Assembly: GCA_025808875.1 (NCBI GenBank)
Contig: CP075528.1
Span: 2,416,473 to 2,480,472 of the forward strand
DNA length: 64,000 bases
Direction of reading: 5' to 3'
Origin: Enhydrobacter sp.
GTDB lineage: Bacteria > Pseudomonadota > Alphaproteobacteria > Reyranellales > Reyranellaceae
The notes beneath the pieces are model-generated. The model did not search any database, was not told the DNA's origin, and saw nothing but the letters and a program-made list of their open reading frames with translations. Made by a program: the position numbers and the translations under genes. Below, in pieces: positions 26,151 to 34,417 of the stretch (positions are counted from its first letter, which is position 1; every line of letters begins with the position of its first letter).

Positions 26151-26255
26151 CCTCACCCTGAGGAGGGCGCGCAGCGCCCGTCTCGAAGGGTGCGAAACAG
26201 CCTTGATGTTGCCCATGCTTCGACACGCTCGCTACGCTCGCTCCTCAGCATGAGG
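26151..26255. repeat. Inverted pair of 42-bp palindromic repeats
   Basis: The left arm (26151-26192, beginning CCTCACCCTGAGGAGGGCGC) is matched in inverse orientation by the right arm (26214-26255, ending GCTCCTCAGCATGAGG), about 75-80% identical by eye. Each arm contains its own small hairpin (GGGCGC-GCA-GCGCCC on the left; CGCTCGC-TAC-GCTCG type on the right). This is the pattern of small non-autonomous intergenic repeats of Hyphomicrobiales and relatives. It sits between MmgE/PrpD and MaoC genes on the minus strand. Confidence 0.75.
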
Positions 26256-26256
26256 T

Positions 26257-27606
26257 TTAGGCTTTCGCCGACGCCCGTGCCAACTCGCCCACGTCCGTCA
26301 TCGTGTCAATGCGCTCGATGGCGTCGCGCAGGCGGCTGGTGCCGGCGGCACCGAGCACCGGTGTGACCAGGCCCTCGAACTTGGCTTCGATCGCCTTGCG
26401 CTGCTTGCCGAGATCGGGCCACGGGATACCCGAATCGTGTCGGGCTTCGAGGGTCGTGCCGTCGTCGAGCTGGATCGCCACTTCGGCGAGCGAATGCGCC
26501 CAGTCGGGCTTGAACTCGATCGCCATCTTGTCGCGCAGCGCCTTGATGCGCGGCTCCTGGGTGACCGCTTCGTTGTAGGAGTCGAGGGCCGCGGTATCGA
26601 CGCCCGTCAGCGCCATCGCCACGGTCTGGCGCAGTGAGAACTTGGCCTCGAGGCCGGTCGTCGGGTTCGGGATGTTGCAGACCTTGTCGGCACCCGCGTC
26701 CAACCGCAGCGTGATCTTCTTCACGCGCTCGGGCGGGAAGTTGCTCTTGAGCCGGATCTCCCTGGCGCATTCGATGGGCGCGTGCGTCAGGTAGCAGGCG
26801 GCGTGGTACTTGAAGAGGTTGTTGCGCAGGTGCCAGCCCGACGGCGGCTCGCCCAGCGCCTGGTCGGCATTGAGGTGGTCGCTTTGCGAGGAAGCGAAGC
26901 CCTGGTCGCACTCGAGCGAATCGCCGCGCGCCGTAAAACCCCTGGCGGCGAGGCGGGCGGCGCGCAGCCCGTGCTCCGACGCGGTGCCGGCGTGCAGCGG
27001 CTTGCACATGGTGCCGAAGTTCGACTTCAGGCCGGCCGCCTGGGTGGCGGCGATGCCGAAGGCGACCGCGAGCTGCTTGTCGCTGAGACCCAGCATGCGC
27101 CCGGCCGCCGCGGCGGCGGAAAAGGAGCCGACCGTGCCGGTGACGTGGAAGCCTTTCTGGTAGTGGCTGGGGGCGACCAGGCGGCCGACGCGACCCGAGG
27201 TCTCGTAACCCGCGACGAAGCTCTCGATGAACAGCCGGCCCGACGCCTTCATCTGCTCGCCGAGCGCCAGCAGGACAGGGACCACCGTCACCGTCGGATG
27301 GCCGCCCATGGCGAAGTTGACGTCGTCGTAGTCGAGCGCATGACTGGCGGCGCCGTTGATCAGCGCTGCAGTCGAGGGCGTCACCTTCTCACCGCGTGCC
27401 ACCAGGCTCGCCGGACCCTTGGCGCCATCTTCGAGCGCCTCGCGCACGAGGATGTCGGTCAGCTCCTCCTGGGCGCCGGGCACGGTGACGGCGAACCAGT
27501 CGAGCAGGCACTGCTTGGTGCGCTCGACCAGATCGTCGGGAAGGTGCGTCCAGACAAGCGCCGTGGCGCGGCGGGCGATCTCGGCGGTAACGGGCGTGGC
27601 GGCCAT
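26257..27606 (-). CDS. MmgE/PrpD family protein
   Basis: 449 residues, the family of 2-methylcitrate dehydratase, cis-aconitate decarboxylase and related enzymes. Typical sequence: VERTKQCLLDWFAVTVPGAQ, INGAASHALDYDDVNFAMGG (active-site D-D-x-N with His), GGHPTVTVVPVLLALGE, FHVTGTVGSFSAAAAAGRML and KSNFGTMCKPLHAGTASEHG. GGGAG precedes the ATG. It heads the minus-strand CoA-ester cluster. A dehydratase or decarboxylase feeding an unsaturated C5 dicarboxylate such as itaconate to the CoA-transferase is a plausible but untested role. Confidence 0.87.
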   Translation of the reverse strand: MAATPVTAEIARRATALVWTHLPDDLVERTKQCLLDWFAVTVPGAQEELTDILVREALEDGAKGPASLVARGEKVTPSTAALINGAASHALDYDDVNFAMGGHPTVTVVPVLLALGEQMKASGRLFIESFVAGYETSGRVGRLVAPSHYQKGFHVTGTVGSFSAAAAAGRMLGLSDKQLAVAFGIAATQAAGLKSNFGTMCKPLHAGTASEHGLRAARLAARGFTARGDSLECDQGFASSQSDHLNADQALGEPPSGWHLRNNLFKYHAACYLTHAPIECAREIRLKSNFPPERVKKITLRLDAGADKVCNIPNPTTGLEAKFSLRQTVAMALTGVDTAALDSYNEAVTQEPRIKALRDKMAIEFKPDWAHSLAEVAIQLDDGTTLEARHDSGIPWPDLGKQRKAIEAKFEGLVTPVLGAAGTSRLRDAIERIDTMTDVGELARASAKA

Positions 27607-27636
27607 TTTCGGGTCTCCCGGAGGGCTGGCCGAAGT

Positions 27637-28230
27637 CTAGGGCTTTCGGGCCACGATGTGAAAGATGTGCCAATGCTTGGTGTTGCCACGCGGTGTGACG
27701 CCTTCGTCCTCTTCTTCCTCGAACATCTCCAGCTCGAGGCCCTCCAGCAGGGCAAGCGCTTCGTCGCGCGAGACGAAGGTCATGCCGGGCCGGCCGAACC
27801 AGGTGTCGCGCGGGCCGTACCACTGGCCGCTGAAGCGGCCGCCGGAGGGCAGCGCCTCGCGGATGCGCATCCAGAGGTCGCGGAATTTTTCCGGCTCGCA
27901 CAACGGCATGGCGAAACTCGAGTTCACCAGATGGATGCCGATCGGCAACGGGATGTCCTCGAAGCGGCCGAGGACGGGTGTAATGCGCTCGTCTTCCGGC
28001 AGCTTGCGCAGCGCTTCGGGTTCACTGTCGACGGCGACCACGCGCCAGCCGCGCCTCAGCAACTCGACGAGGTCGCGGCCCGCGCCGCAACCGAGGTCGA
28101 CCGCGAGCGGGTCGGCTGGCAACGGTTCGAAGCCATCGAGGGCCTTCAACAGTGTGCGCCGTGGCGGGCGGTCCCGCAGTTTCGCGTAGTAGGCCGCCCA
28201 GTGGCGATCAGGTGCTTGTGACATGCGCAT
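27637..28230 (-). CDS. Class I SAM-dependent methyltransferase
   Basis: 197 residues. SAM-binding motif I is LAVDLGCGAGRDLVELL, followed by VVAVDSEPEALRKL (acidic residue binding the ribose) and FEDIPLPIGIHLVNSSFAMP. It resembles the TehB/UbiE-like small methyltransferases. An acidic patch (EMFEEEEDEG) lies near the C-terminus. Starts ATG 28230 or 28224 are both possible. Divergent from the binding-protein gene at 28284. Substrate unknown. Confidence 0.82.
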   Translation of the reverse strand: MRMSQAPDRHWAAYYAKLRDRPPRRTLLKALDGFEPLPADPLAVDLGCGAGRDLVELLRRGWRVVAVDSEPEALRKLPEDERITPVLGRFEDIPLPIGIHLVNSSFAMPLCEPEKFRDLWMRIREALPSGGRFSGQWYGPRDTWFGRPGMTFVSRDEALALLEGLELEMFEEEEDEGVTPRGNTKHWHIFHIVARKP

Positions 28231-28283
28231 TTGCGTGTTGGTATGGCCTCAACGATAGCAACAGCGCCGTGCGGGAGGAACTC

Positions 28284-29303
28284 ATGAGGGTGTGGGGACG
28301 CCTTGCGCTGGGCGCCGCTCTCGCACTGGTTCCTGTCGGGCTGCAAGCCGAGATGGGGGCGCTCGAGCGCGACGCGCGAAGCGAAGGTCATCTGACCTGG
28401 TATGTCGCCCACTATACGTCGGAGGCCGCAGCGGACCTGGCAAACGCCTTCGGCGACCGATACGGCGTCAAGGTCAAGGTCGTCCATACGACGGCACAGG
28501 TTTCCTACCAGCGTCTGCTGCAGGATCTGAAGAACAAGCAGGCGATTTGCGATGTCTTCTCGTCCACCGACGTCGGGCACTACGTTCGGCTGAAGGACAA
28601 AGGGTACCTGGCCCGCTACGAACCCCAAAATGCGGCGAAGATCGCCGAGCCGTTCCGCAGCTTCGATCGGGATGGCTTCTACCACGCGACATCGGCCGGC
28701 TTCGTGTTGTTGACCTACAATACCACCGAGTTGCCGGTCGATCGGGCACCGAAAAAATGGACCGACCTTCTCGAACTCGAGTGGAAGCACAGGATCGCGA
28801 CGGGGCATCCGGGCTTTTCGGGCTATGTCGGGACCTGGGCGGTCGCCATGCGCAAGCTGTACGGCTGGTCGTTCTTCGAACGACTCGAGAAGAACAAGCC
28901 GCAGATCGGCCGATCGATCAACGACACGCTGTCGATGTTGTCGGCGGGCCAACGGCAACTCGGAGTCGGCGCCGCCGGGCCGACGCTCGCCCGCGCCACA
29001 CGGGGCAGTCCATTGGCGATCACCTTCCCGGCCGATGGCGCCGTGCTGGTGATCGCGCCGTCCGCTGTGATGAAGGACAGCCGCAACCCGAACGCCGCGC
29101 GGCTCTTCATAGAGTTCCTGAATTCGACGGAAGCGTCGAGGATCAATGCCGCCCACTTCGCGGTCCCGATCCGCCCCGAAGTAACGTCGCCACCCGGCCT
29201 GCGGCCCTTGCAGAGCGTCAAGACGATCCGGCCGACCGTCAGCGAGATCGCGCAGGGCATCCCCGAAGTCATCGACCAGTGGCGCGAGACGTTTGGCAAC
29301 TAA
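28284..29303 (+). CDS. ABC transporter substrate-binding protein, Fe3+/polyamine type
   Basis: 339 residues from the ATG at 28284, which has GGGAGGAA before it. A signal peptide (MRVWGRLALGAALALVPVGL, cleavage near LQA) precedes a class II periplasmic-binding fold: GHLTWYVAHYTSEAAADLAN, QAICDVFSSTDVGHYVRL, ATSAGFVLLTYNTTELP and GPTLARATRGSPLAITFPAD. The sequence matches FbpA/AfuA-like or 2-aminoethylphosphonate-type binders. The ATPase gene follows in 32 bases, but no permease gene is present between or after them. Confidence 0.87.
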   Translation: MRVWGRLALGAALALVPVGLQAEMGALERDARSEGHLTWYVAHYTSEAAADLANAFGDRYGVKVKVVHTTAQVSYQRLLQDLKNKQAICDVFSSTDVGHYVRLKDKGYLARYEPQNAAKIAEPFRSFDRDGFYHATSAGFVLLTYNTTELPVDRAPKKWTDLLELEWKHRIATGHPGFSGYVGTWAVAMRKLYGWSFFERLEKNKPQIGRSINDTLSMLSAGQRQLGVGAAGPTLARATRGSPLAITFPADGAVLVIAPSAVMKDSRNPNAARLFIEFLNSTEASRINAAHFAVPIRPEVTSPPGLRPLQSVKTIRPTVSEIAQGIPEVIDQWRETFGN

Positions 29304-29335
29304 CCGGCGTCCGTTCGTGCTAATACCCGCCCCGG

Positions 29336-30316
29336 ATGACCACGCTCGCGCTCAGGAATGTTTCGCGCCGCTTCGGCCCGGTCGAGGCCGTGGCCGGGTT
29401 CACCCTTGAACTCGCCGCCGGTGAATTCGTCTCGCTGCTGGGGCCATCCGGCTGCGGCAAGACGACCACCCTGCGCATGATCGCGGGGTTCGTGCCACCC
29501 AGCGAGGGCATCATCGAGATGAACGGCGAGGTGATCTCGTCGCCGACGCGCGTCGTACCGCCGGAGAAGCGGCGCATGTCGATGATCTTCCAGAGCTACG
29601 CCATCTGGCCGAACATGACGGTGGGCGAGAACGTGGCGTTCGGCTTGCAGGTCCGTCGTCTGGCGCGCGCCGAGATCGATCGCCGGGTGGACCGCATCCT
29701 CGATGTCGTGCAGATGCGCACCCTCAAGGAGCGCTACCCGGGAGAATTGTCGGGCGGCCAGCAGCAACGGGTCGCCCTGGCACGCGCCATCGTCGTCGAG
29801 CCGGAGGTGCTCCTGCTCGATGAGCCGTTGTCGAACCTCGACGCCAGCCTCCGCGAGGAGATGCGCGCCGAGATTCGTCGACTGCACGACGAGTTCAAGA
29901 TAACCACCGTCTACGTCACGCACGACCAGTCGGAAGCGATGGTGACGTCCGACCGGATCGTGGTGATGAACAAGGGTCGGATCGAGCAGGTAGACGCGCC
30001 TCAGGCCCTCTATTGTCACCCACGCAGCCGTTTTGTCGCCGGTTTCATCGGTCGCACCAATTTCGTCGAGAAGGACGGTGGCGTGTATTCTCTTCGTCCC
30101 CAGGCCATCGCCATCTCGATATCCGAGCCGGCGGCCCACGGCATTTCGGCGGAAATCGTCGGCCGCTCCTACCTCGGGGAATCCTGGGACTACCAGGCTC
30201 TGCCGCAGGGCGACATCAGGCCGCTGCGAATCTCCACCGCGCCGGCCCAGGTCTTCGAAGTCGGGCAGCGCGTCTGGCTGGAGATCGATCCGGCCGCCAT
30301 GGTACGAGTGGAGTGA
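29336..30316 (+). CDS. ABC transporter ATP-binding protein, FbpC/PotA type
   Basis: 326 residues. Walker A GPSGCGKTT, signature LSGGQQQRVALARAI, Walker B VLLLDEPLSNLDASLREEM and H-loop VYVTHDQSEAM are all intact. The C-terminal TOBE region (about residues 240-326) is present. This subfamily energises Fe3+, polyamine or phosphonate import. The partner permease is missing from this locus, so it must use one encoded elsewhere or the locus has lost it. Confidence 0.92.
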   Translation: MTTLALRNVSRRFGPVEAVAGFTLELAAGEFVSLLGPSGCGKTTTLRMIAGFVPPSEGIIEMNGEVISSPTRVVPPEKRRMSMIFQSYAIWPNMTVGENVAFGLQVRRLARAEIDRRVDRILDVVQMRTLKERYPGELSGGQQQRVALARAIVVEPEVLLLDEPLSNLDASLREEMRAEIRRLHDEFKITTVYVTHDQSEAMVTSDRIVVMNKGRIEQVDAPQALYCHPRSRFVAGFIGRTNFVEKDGGVYSLRPQAIAISISEPAAHGISAEIVGRSYLGESWDYQALPQGDIRPLRISTAPAQVFEVGQRVWLEIDPAAMVRVE

Positions 30317-30338
30317 CCGCGAACACCCGAGTGAGAAC

Positions 30339-31517
30339 ATGACCGCAGGACCGCTTTCCCGCTTCACCGTGCTCGACCTGACGCGCGTGCGCGCCGGCCC
30401 GACGGCGGTCCGCTACCTGGCCGACTGGGGCGCCAACTGCATCAAGGTCGAGATGCCGCCCGGCGCTGGTGATATGGACATGGGCGGGCCGCGCCACGGG
30501 CCGGACTTCCAGAACCTGCACCGCAACAAGCGGTCGATCACGCTCAACCTGAAGGAGCCCGACGGCAGGGCCGTCTTCATGAAGCTGGTCGAGAAGGCCG
30601 ACGTGGTGGTCGAGAACTACCGCGCCGACGTGAAGTTCCGCCTCGGCATCGACTACGAGAGCCTGAAGAAGGTCAACCCGCGCATCGTGCTGGGCTCGAT
30701 CTCGGGCTTCGGCCAGGACGGCCCCTATGCCGAGCGCGCAGGCTTCGACCAGATCGCCCAGGGCATGGGTGGCCTGATGTGGGTCACCGGCATGGAAGGC
30801 CAGGGCCCGGTGCGCGCGGGCATCGCCGTCGCCGACGTGGGCGCGGGCCTGCACTGCGCCATCGGCATCCTGGTCGCGCTGTTGGAGCGCGAGACGTCGG
30901 GGCAGGGACAGTGGATCTCGACCTCGCTGCTGCAGGCGATGATTTCCATGTGCGACTTCCAGGCGGCACGCTGGACCATCGCCAAGGACGTGCCGGGCCA
31001 GGCCGGCAACAACCATCCGACCTCGATCCCGACCGGCGTGTTCAAGACCAAGGACGGCTACATCAACATCGCCGCCTCCGGCGGGCACATCTACAAGCGC
31101 TTCTGCGAGGCGATGAAGTCGCCCGAGCTCTATACCGACGAACGTTTCGCCACCGACAAGGCGCGCCGCACGAATCGCGACACCTTGAACGCGGAGATCG
31201 ACAAGCGCGTGGCGCAGTACAACAGCGCCGACTTGGTGAAGCTCCTGAACGATTCAGGCGTTCCGGCCGGCCCGATCTACAAGATGGACGAGATGTTCGC
31301 CGACCCCCAGGTCAAGCATCTGAAGATGGCGCATCCGGTAAAGTCGCCGAAGCTGGGTGACATCGAGGTGATCGGCCAGGCGATCAACATGAGCCGCACA
31401 CCCTTCGAGATGCGCAACGCCACGCCGGAGCAGGGTGAGCATACCGAACAGGTGCTGAAGGAATTCGGCTACGACGGCGCGGCGATCGCCGACTTCCGCA
31501 AACGCGGGGTGATCTGA
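30339..31517 (+). CDS. CaiB/BaiF family CoA-transferase
   Basis: 392 residues from the ATG at 30339. FTVLDLTRVRAGPTAVRYLA, LHRNKRSITLNLKEPDGRAV, VVVENYRADVKFRLGIDYES and the catalytic-region GQWISTSLLQAMISM show the class III fold. The usual catalytic Asp position (ISTSLLQA) is not clearly occupied by Asp, so activity should be checked. The stop overlaps the next ATG (TGATGA). Distinct from the CaiB gene at 22.7 kb. Confidence 0.85.
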   Translation: MTAGPLSRFTVLDLTRVRAGPTAVRYLADWGANCIKVEMPPGAGDMDMGGPRHGPDFQNLHRNKRSITLNLKEPDGRAVFMKLVEKADVVVENYRADVKFRLGIDYESLKKVNPRIVLGSISGFGQDGPYAERAGFDQIAQGMGGLMWVTGMEGQGPVRAGIAVADVGAGLHCAIGILVALLERETSGQGQWISTSLLQAMISMCDFQAARWTIAKDVPGQAGNNHPTSIPTGVFKTKDGYINIAASGGHIYKRFCEAMKSPELYTDERFATDKARRTNRDTLNAEIDKRVAQYNSADLVKLLNDSGVPAGPIYKMDEMFADPQVKHLKMAHPVKSPKLGDIEVIGQAINMSRTPFEMRNATPEQGEHTEQVLKEFGYDGAAIADFRKRGVI

Positions 31518-32311
31518 TGATCAGCCCGACACCCAACATGATCGCGGAGAAGGCGGGGCCGGTTGGGCGCCTGGTCTTCAACAAGCCGGCCAAGCACAAC
31601 GCCACCTCGACCGACATGTGGGAAGCGATTCCCGTCATCCTGGACGAGTTCGAGAAGGATCCGGCGATCCGCGTCGTCGTGGTCACCGGCGCGGGCGACA
31701 AGGCCTTCGTGTCCGGGGCGGACATCTCGGAGTTCGAGAAGGCGCGCAACACGCCGGAGCAGGTGGCCTACTACGACAAGATCGGCGAGATCGCCAACGC
31801 GCGCCTCACCAGGTGCTCAAAGCCGACCATCGCGCGAATCCGGGGATACTGCATCGGCGGCGGACTGGCCGTCGCGCTGACCTGCGACATCCGCATCGCC
31901 TCGGACAACAGCAAATTCGGCGTGCCGGCGGCGCGGCTCGGGCTCGGTTATCGCGCCTCGGGCCTGAAGATCCTGATGGACCTGGTCGGCCCGTCGACCG
32001 CGAAGGAGATCTTCTTCACCGCCCGGCATTTCTCCGCGCAAGAGGCATTGGGCATGGGCCTGGTCAACCGGGTGGTGCCCGACGCCGAGCTCGACTCCTA
32101 CGTCGACAACTACTGCCGGATGATTGGCGAAAACGCGCCGCTCACCATGCATGCTGCCAAGCGTACCATCGAGGAGCTGACGCGGCTCGACGGCAAACCC
32201 GACTTCGCTCGCTTGAGCGGGCTGGTGAAGGAGTGCTTCGACTCGGAAGACTATGTCGAGGGCCGCCACGCTTTCATGGAGAAGCGCAAGCCGGTGTTCA
32301 AGGGACGGTAG
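31517..32311 (+). CDS. Enoyl-CoA hydratase/isomerase family protein
   Basis: 264-residue crotonase-fold protein. Oxyanion-hole segments are KAFVSGADISEFEKARNTPE and RGYCIGGGLAVALTCDIRIA. The catalytic Glu positions of classical hydratases fall in AARLGLGYRASGLKIL, where Glu is not evident, so isomerase or another crotonase reaction is possible. Coupled to the CaiB gene by a 1-base overlap and followed 10 bases later by the PhyH gene. Confidence 0.87.
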   Translation: MISPTPNMIAEKAGPVGRLVFNKPAKHNATSTDMWEAIPVILDEFEKDPAIRVVVVTGAGDKAFVSGADISEFEKARNTPEQVAYYDKIGEIANARLTRCSKPTIARIRGYCIGGGLAVALTCDIRIASDNSKFGVPAARLGLGYRASGLKILMDLVGPSTAKEIFFTARHFSAQEALGMGLVNRVVPDAELDSYVDNYCRMIGENAPLTMHAAKRTIEELTRLDGKPDFARLSGLVKECFDSEDYVEGRHAFMEKRKPVFKGR

Positions 32312-32321
32312 GGAGCGAACC

Positions 32322-33203
32322 ATGTCCGTGCTGAGCCGCCAACAGATCGACGCCTTCTGGCGTGACGGATACCTCATGGTCGAGGAGGCCGTGACGCCGA
32401 CCCAGCTCGCCGCGCTCAAGGGCGAGATCGAGCGCTGGGTCGAGGCGAGCCGGGCCCATTCCGTGCCCTTCGGTCCGCCGACGATCGACGGTCGGCCGCG
32501 CTTCGACATGGGCGCCGAGCACACGGCCGAGAAACCGGCCCTGCGGCGCATCAACAATCCCTCCGACATCTCCGACGCCTACCGGGAAGTGATGCTCGAC
32601 GCGCGCACCGTCGACATGGTCGCCGACCTGATCGGGCCAGACGTCAAGTTCCATCACTGCAAGATCAACCTGAAGCTTTCCGGCGCCAGAACCGAGGTGA
32701 ACTACCATCAGGACTTTGCCTATACGCCCCACACCAACGACGACATCGTGACGGCCTTGCTGTTCCTCGACGACATCGACGAGAGAAACGGCTGCCTGAC
32801 CGTCGTGCCGGGGTCGCACAAGGGACCCATGTTGTCGCTGTTCGAGGGCGAGCGCTTCACCGGAGCGGTGGCGCCGGCGGAGGAGCAGCAGGCGCTCGGG
32901 CGATCCGTGCCCTGCGTCGGCAAGGCGGGAAGCGTTTGCCTGATGCACACCAAGTTGCTGCACGGCTCGGCCGCCAACGGTTCCGATGCGTCGCGCGGGC
33001 TTTACATCTGCGTCTATACGGCGGCCGATGCGGTGCCGATCGCGCGCAATCCGATGCCGAGCCTCAACGAGGGCCGCATCGTGCGAGGAAAGGAAGCCCG
33101 CTTCGCCCGCCTGACTGCGGGACTGGTGGAGCTGCCCAAGCAGCCGAAATCGGCCTCCTTCTTCACCGTGCTCGGCCAGGAGTCCAAGCAGGCGGCGGAG
33201 TGA
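32322..33203 (+). CDS. Phytanoyl-CoA dioxygenase (PhyH) family protein
   Basis: 293-residue Fe(II)/2-oxoglutarate-dependent oxygenase. The metal triad is visible as H-x-D in VNYHQDFAYTPHTND and a distal His in KLLHGSAANGSDASRGLYI, whose Arg should bind 2-oxoglutarate. The N-terminal FWRDGYLMVEEAVTPTQLAA is typical. It hydroxylates an acyl-CoA or free acid; the substrate is unknown. Its TGA overlaps the GTG start of the DehI-like gene. Confidence 0.87.
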   Translation: MSVLSRQQIDAFWRDGYLMVEEAVTPTQLAALKGEIERWVEASRAHSVPFGPPTIDGRPRFDMGAEHTAEKPALRRINNPSDISDAYREVMLDARTVDMVADLIGPDVKFHHCKINLKLSGARTEVNYHQDFAYTPHTNDDIVTALLFLDDIDERNGCLTVVPGSHKGPMLSLFEGERFTGAVAPAEEQQALGRSVPCVGKAGSVCLMHTKLLHGSAANGSDASRGLYICVYTAADAVPIARNPMPSLNEGRIVRGKEARFARLTAGLVELPKQPKSASFFTVLGQESKQAAE

Positions 33204-33988
33204 GCGAAGCCTTTGCTGCCGTCGCCGAGCAGGATGCGACCGGCGGGACCGCCGAACTCTTTGCCGATATCCGGGCGACCATCGGCGTGCGGGTGGTCAA
33301 CCTCGTGTGGCGCCATCTTGCGACGATCGATGGCGCCCTGCCGTGGGCGTGGAGAGCACTGAGGCCGCTCTATGTCGCGGGTATTCCGGACGAGGCGGCC
33401 CGCCAGTTCCGGAAGACGATGCTCCTGCCGGCGCTGACCGGATTGGCAGGCGACGATCCGGCCAGCGTCGATGACGTGGTGGCAAGCTACGACCACTCCA
33501 ACACCATGAACTTGTTGGCGCTGGGCGCGCTGGTTGCCTGGCTGCGACGGGAAATCACGCCGGGGCATGCGCCGGAGCGGGGACCGCGTCTGCCCGCCCC
33601 GGATGTGGCCTTGCCCAAACTTGCATCGCAGTCGGACGTATCGCCGGAGACCTGGGCGCTCGTGCTCCGCCTGAACAGATTCGGCGATCGGCCGCGGCCG
33701 TTGATCCTGGCCAGCATGTACCGTCATCTCGCTCATGCGCCGCAATTCCTCGCGCGGCTCGAACCCGCATTGGCCGCGGCCGAGGCCGATGGTTCGCTTG
33801 GCCGGTCGATCGGAGACAATCGACGCGCCGCCCGCGAGCAGGCCGTGATGCTGGCACGGGCGATCGTGGCGGACCGGCCCTCCACCGACGGCCAGATCGA
33901 GGCGAGCATCTCGGCGTTCCTCGATCACGCCATCGGAAAGATGGTGACGATCTGTCGGGCGATCAGGGCGGCGAGGGGTGACGTTTGA
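33200..33988 (+). CDS. DehI-like 2-haloacid dehalogenase family protein
   Basis: 262 residues starting at the GTG at 33200, inside GTGA with the PhyH stop. ELFADIRATIGVRVVNLVWR, HLATIDGALPWAWRALRPLY, SYDHSNTMNLLALGAL and LASMYRHLAHAPQFLARLEP match the group I haloacid dehalogenase (DehI) fold of two helical repeats. Characterised members hydrolyse D- and L-2-haloalkanoates without an ester intermediate. Whether this distant member is a dehalogenase is open. Tight coupling to PhyH suggests joint action on one substrate. Confidence 0.75.
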   Translation: MSEAFAAVAEQDATGGTAELFADIRATIGVRVVNLVWRHLATIDGALPWAWRALRPLYVAGIPDEAARQFRKTMLLPALTGLAGDDPASVDDVVASYDHSNTMNLLALGALVAWLRREITPGHAPERGPRLPAPDVALPKLASQSDVSPETWALVLRLNRFGDRPRPLILASMYRHLAHAPQFLARLEPALAAAEADGSLGRSIGDNRRAAREQAVMLARAIVADRPSTDGQIEASISAFLDHAIGKMVTICRAIRAARGDV

Positions 33989-34036
33989 CCTGCCCGTCGC
34001 CATATCGGGCGCATCGGTACCCGGAAAGGATCGCCC

Positions 34037-34405
34037 ATGAAGTCAGCTGTTTCGAAGCGCACGTTGCTGGCCGGTTTCGCCGTCGTCGCGCTGGCGCCGG
34101 CCACGTCGGTCTTGGCCCACCATGGCTGGGGTGAATACGATTCGAGCAGACTTCTGACGCTCACCGGCAGTGTCAAGGAATTCGACTACGCCAATCCGCA
34201 CGGCACGCTTCGATTGGCGACACCGGACAAAACCTGGTTCGTCATTCTGGCGCCACCGTCGCGGATGGAGAGCCGAGGCCTGCCGCGCGATGCAGTCAAG
34301 ATCGGCGATCAGATCACGGTCGAGGGCCACGCCAGCCGGTCGAAAGTCGATGAACTGCGGGCGGAACGCGTTCACGTGGCGGGTAAGGTCGTCGAGCTGC
34401 GCTGA
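34037..34405 (+). CDS. Exported DUF6152-like protein
   Basis: 122 residues. A Tat-like or Sec signal (MKSAVSKRTLLAGFAVVALA, cleavage near VLA) gives a mature N-terminus HHGWGEYD, the mark of the DUF6152 family. A small OB-like beta domain follows (LLTLTGSVKEFDYANPHGTL, KIGDQITVEGHASRSK). The two adjacent histidines at the mature terminus could bind metal. The next gene, a membrane protein 12 bases on, is probably its partner. Confidence 0.75.
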   Translation: MKSAVSKRTLLAGFAVVALAPATSVLAHHGWGEYDSSRLLTLTGSVKEFDYANPHGTLRLATPDKTWFVILAPPSRMESRGLPRDAVKIGDQITVEGHASRSKVDELRAERVHVAGKVVELR

Positions 34406-34417
34406 GTTCCGTTCGTG

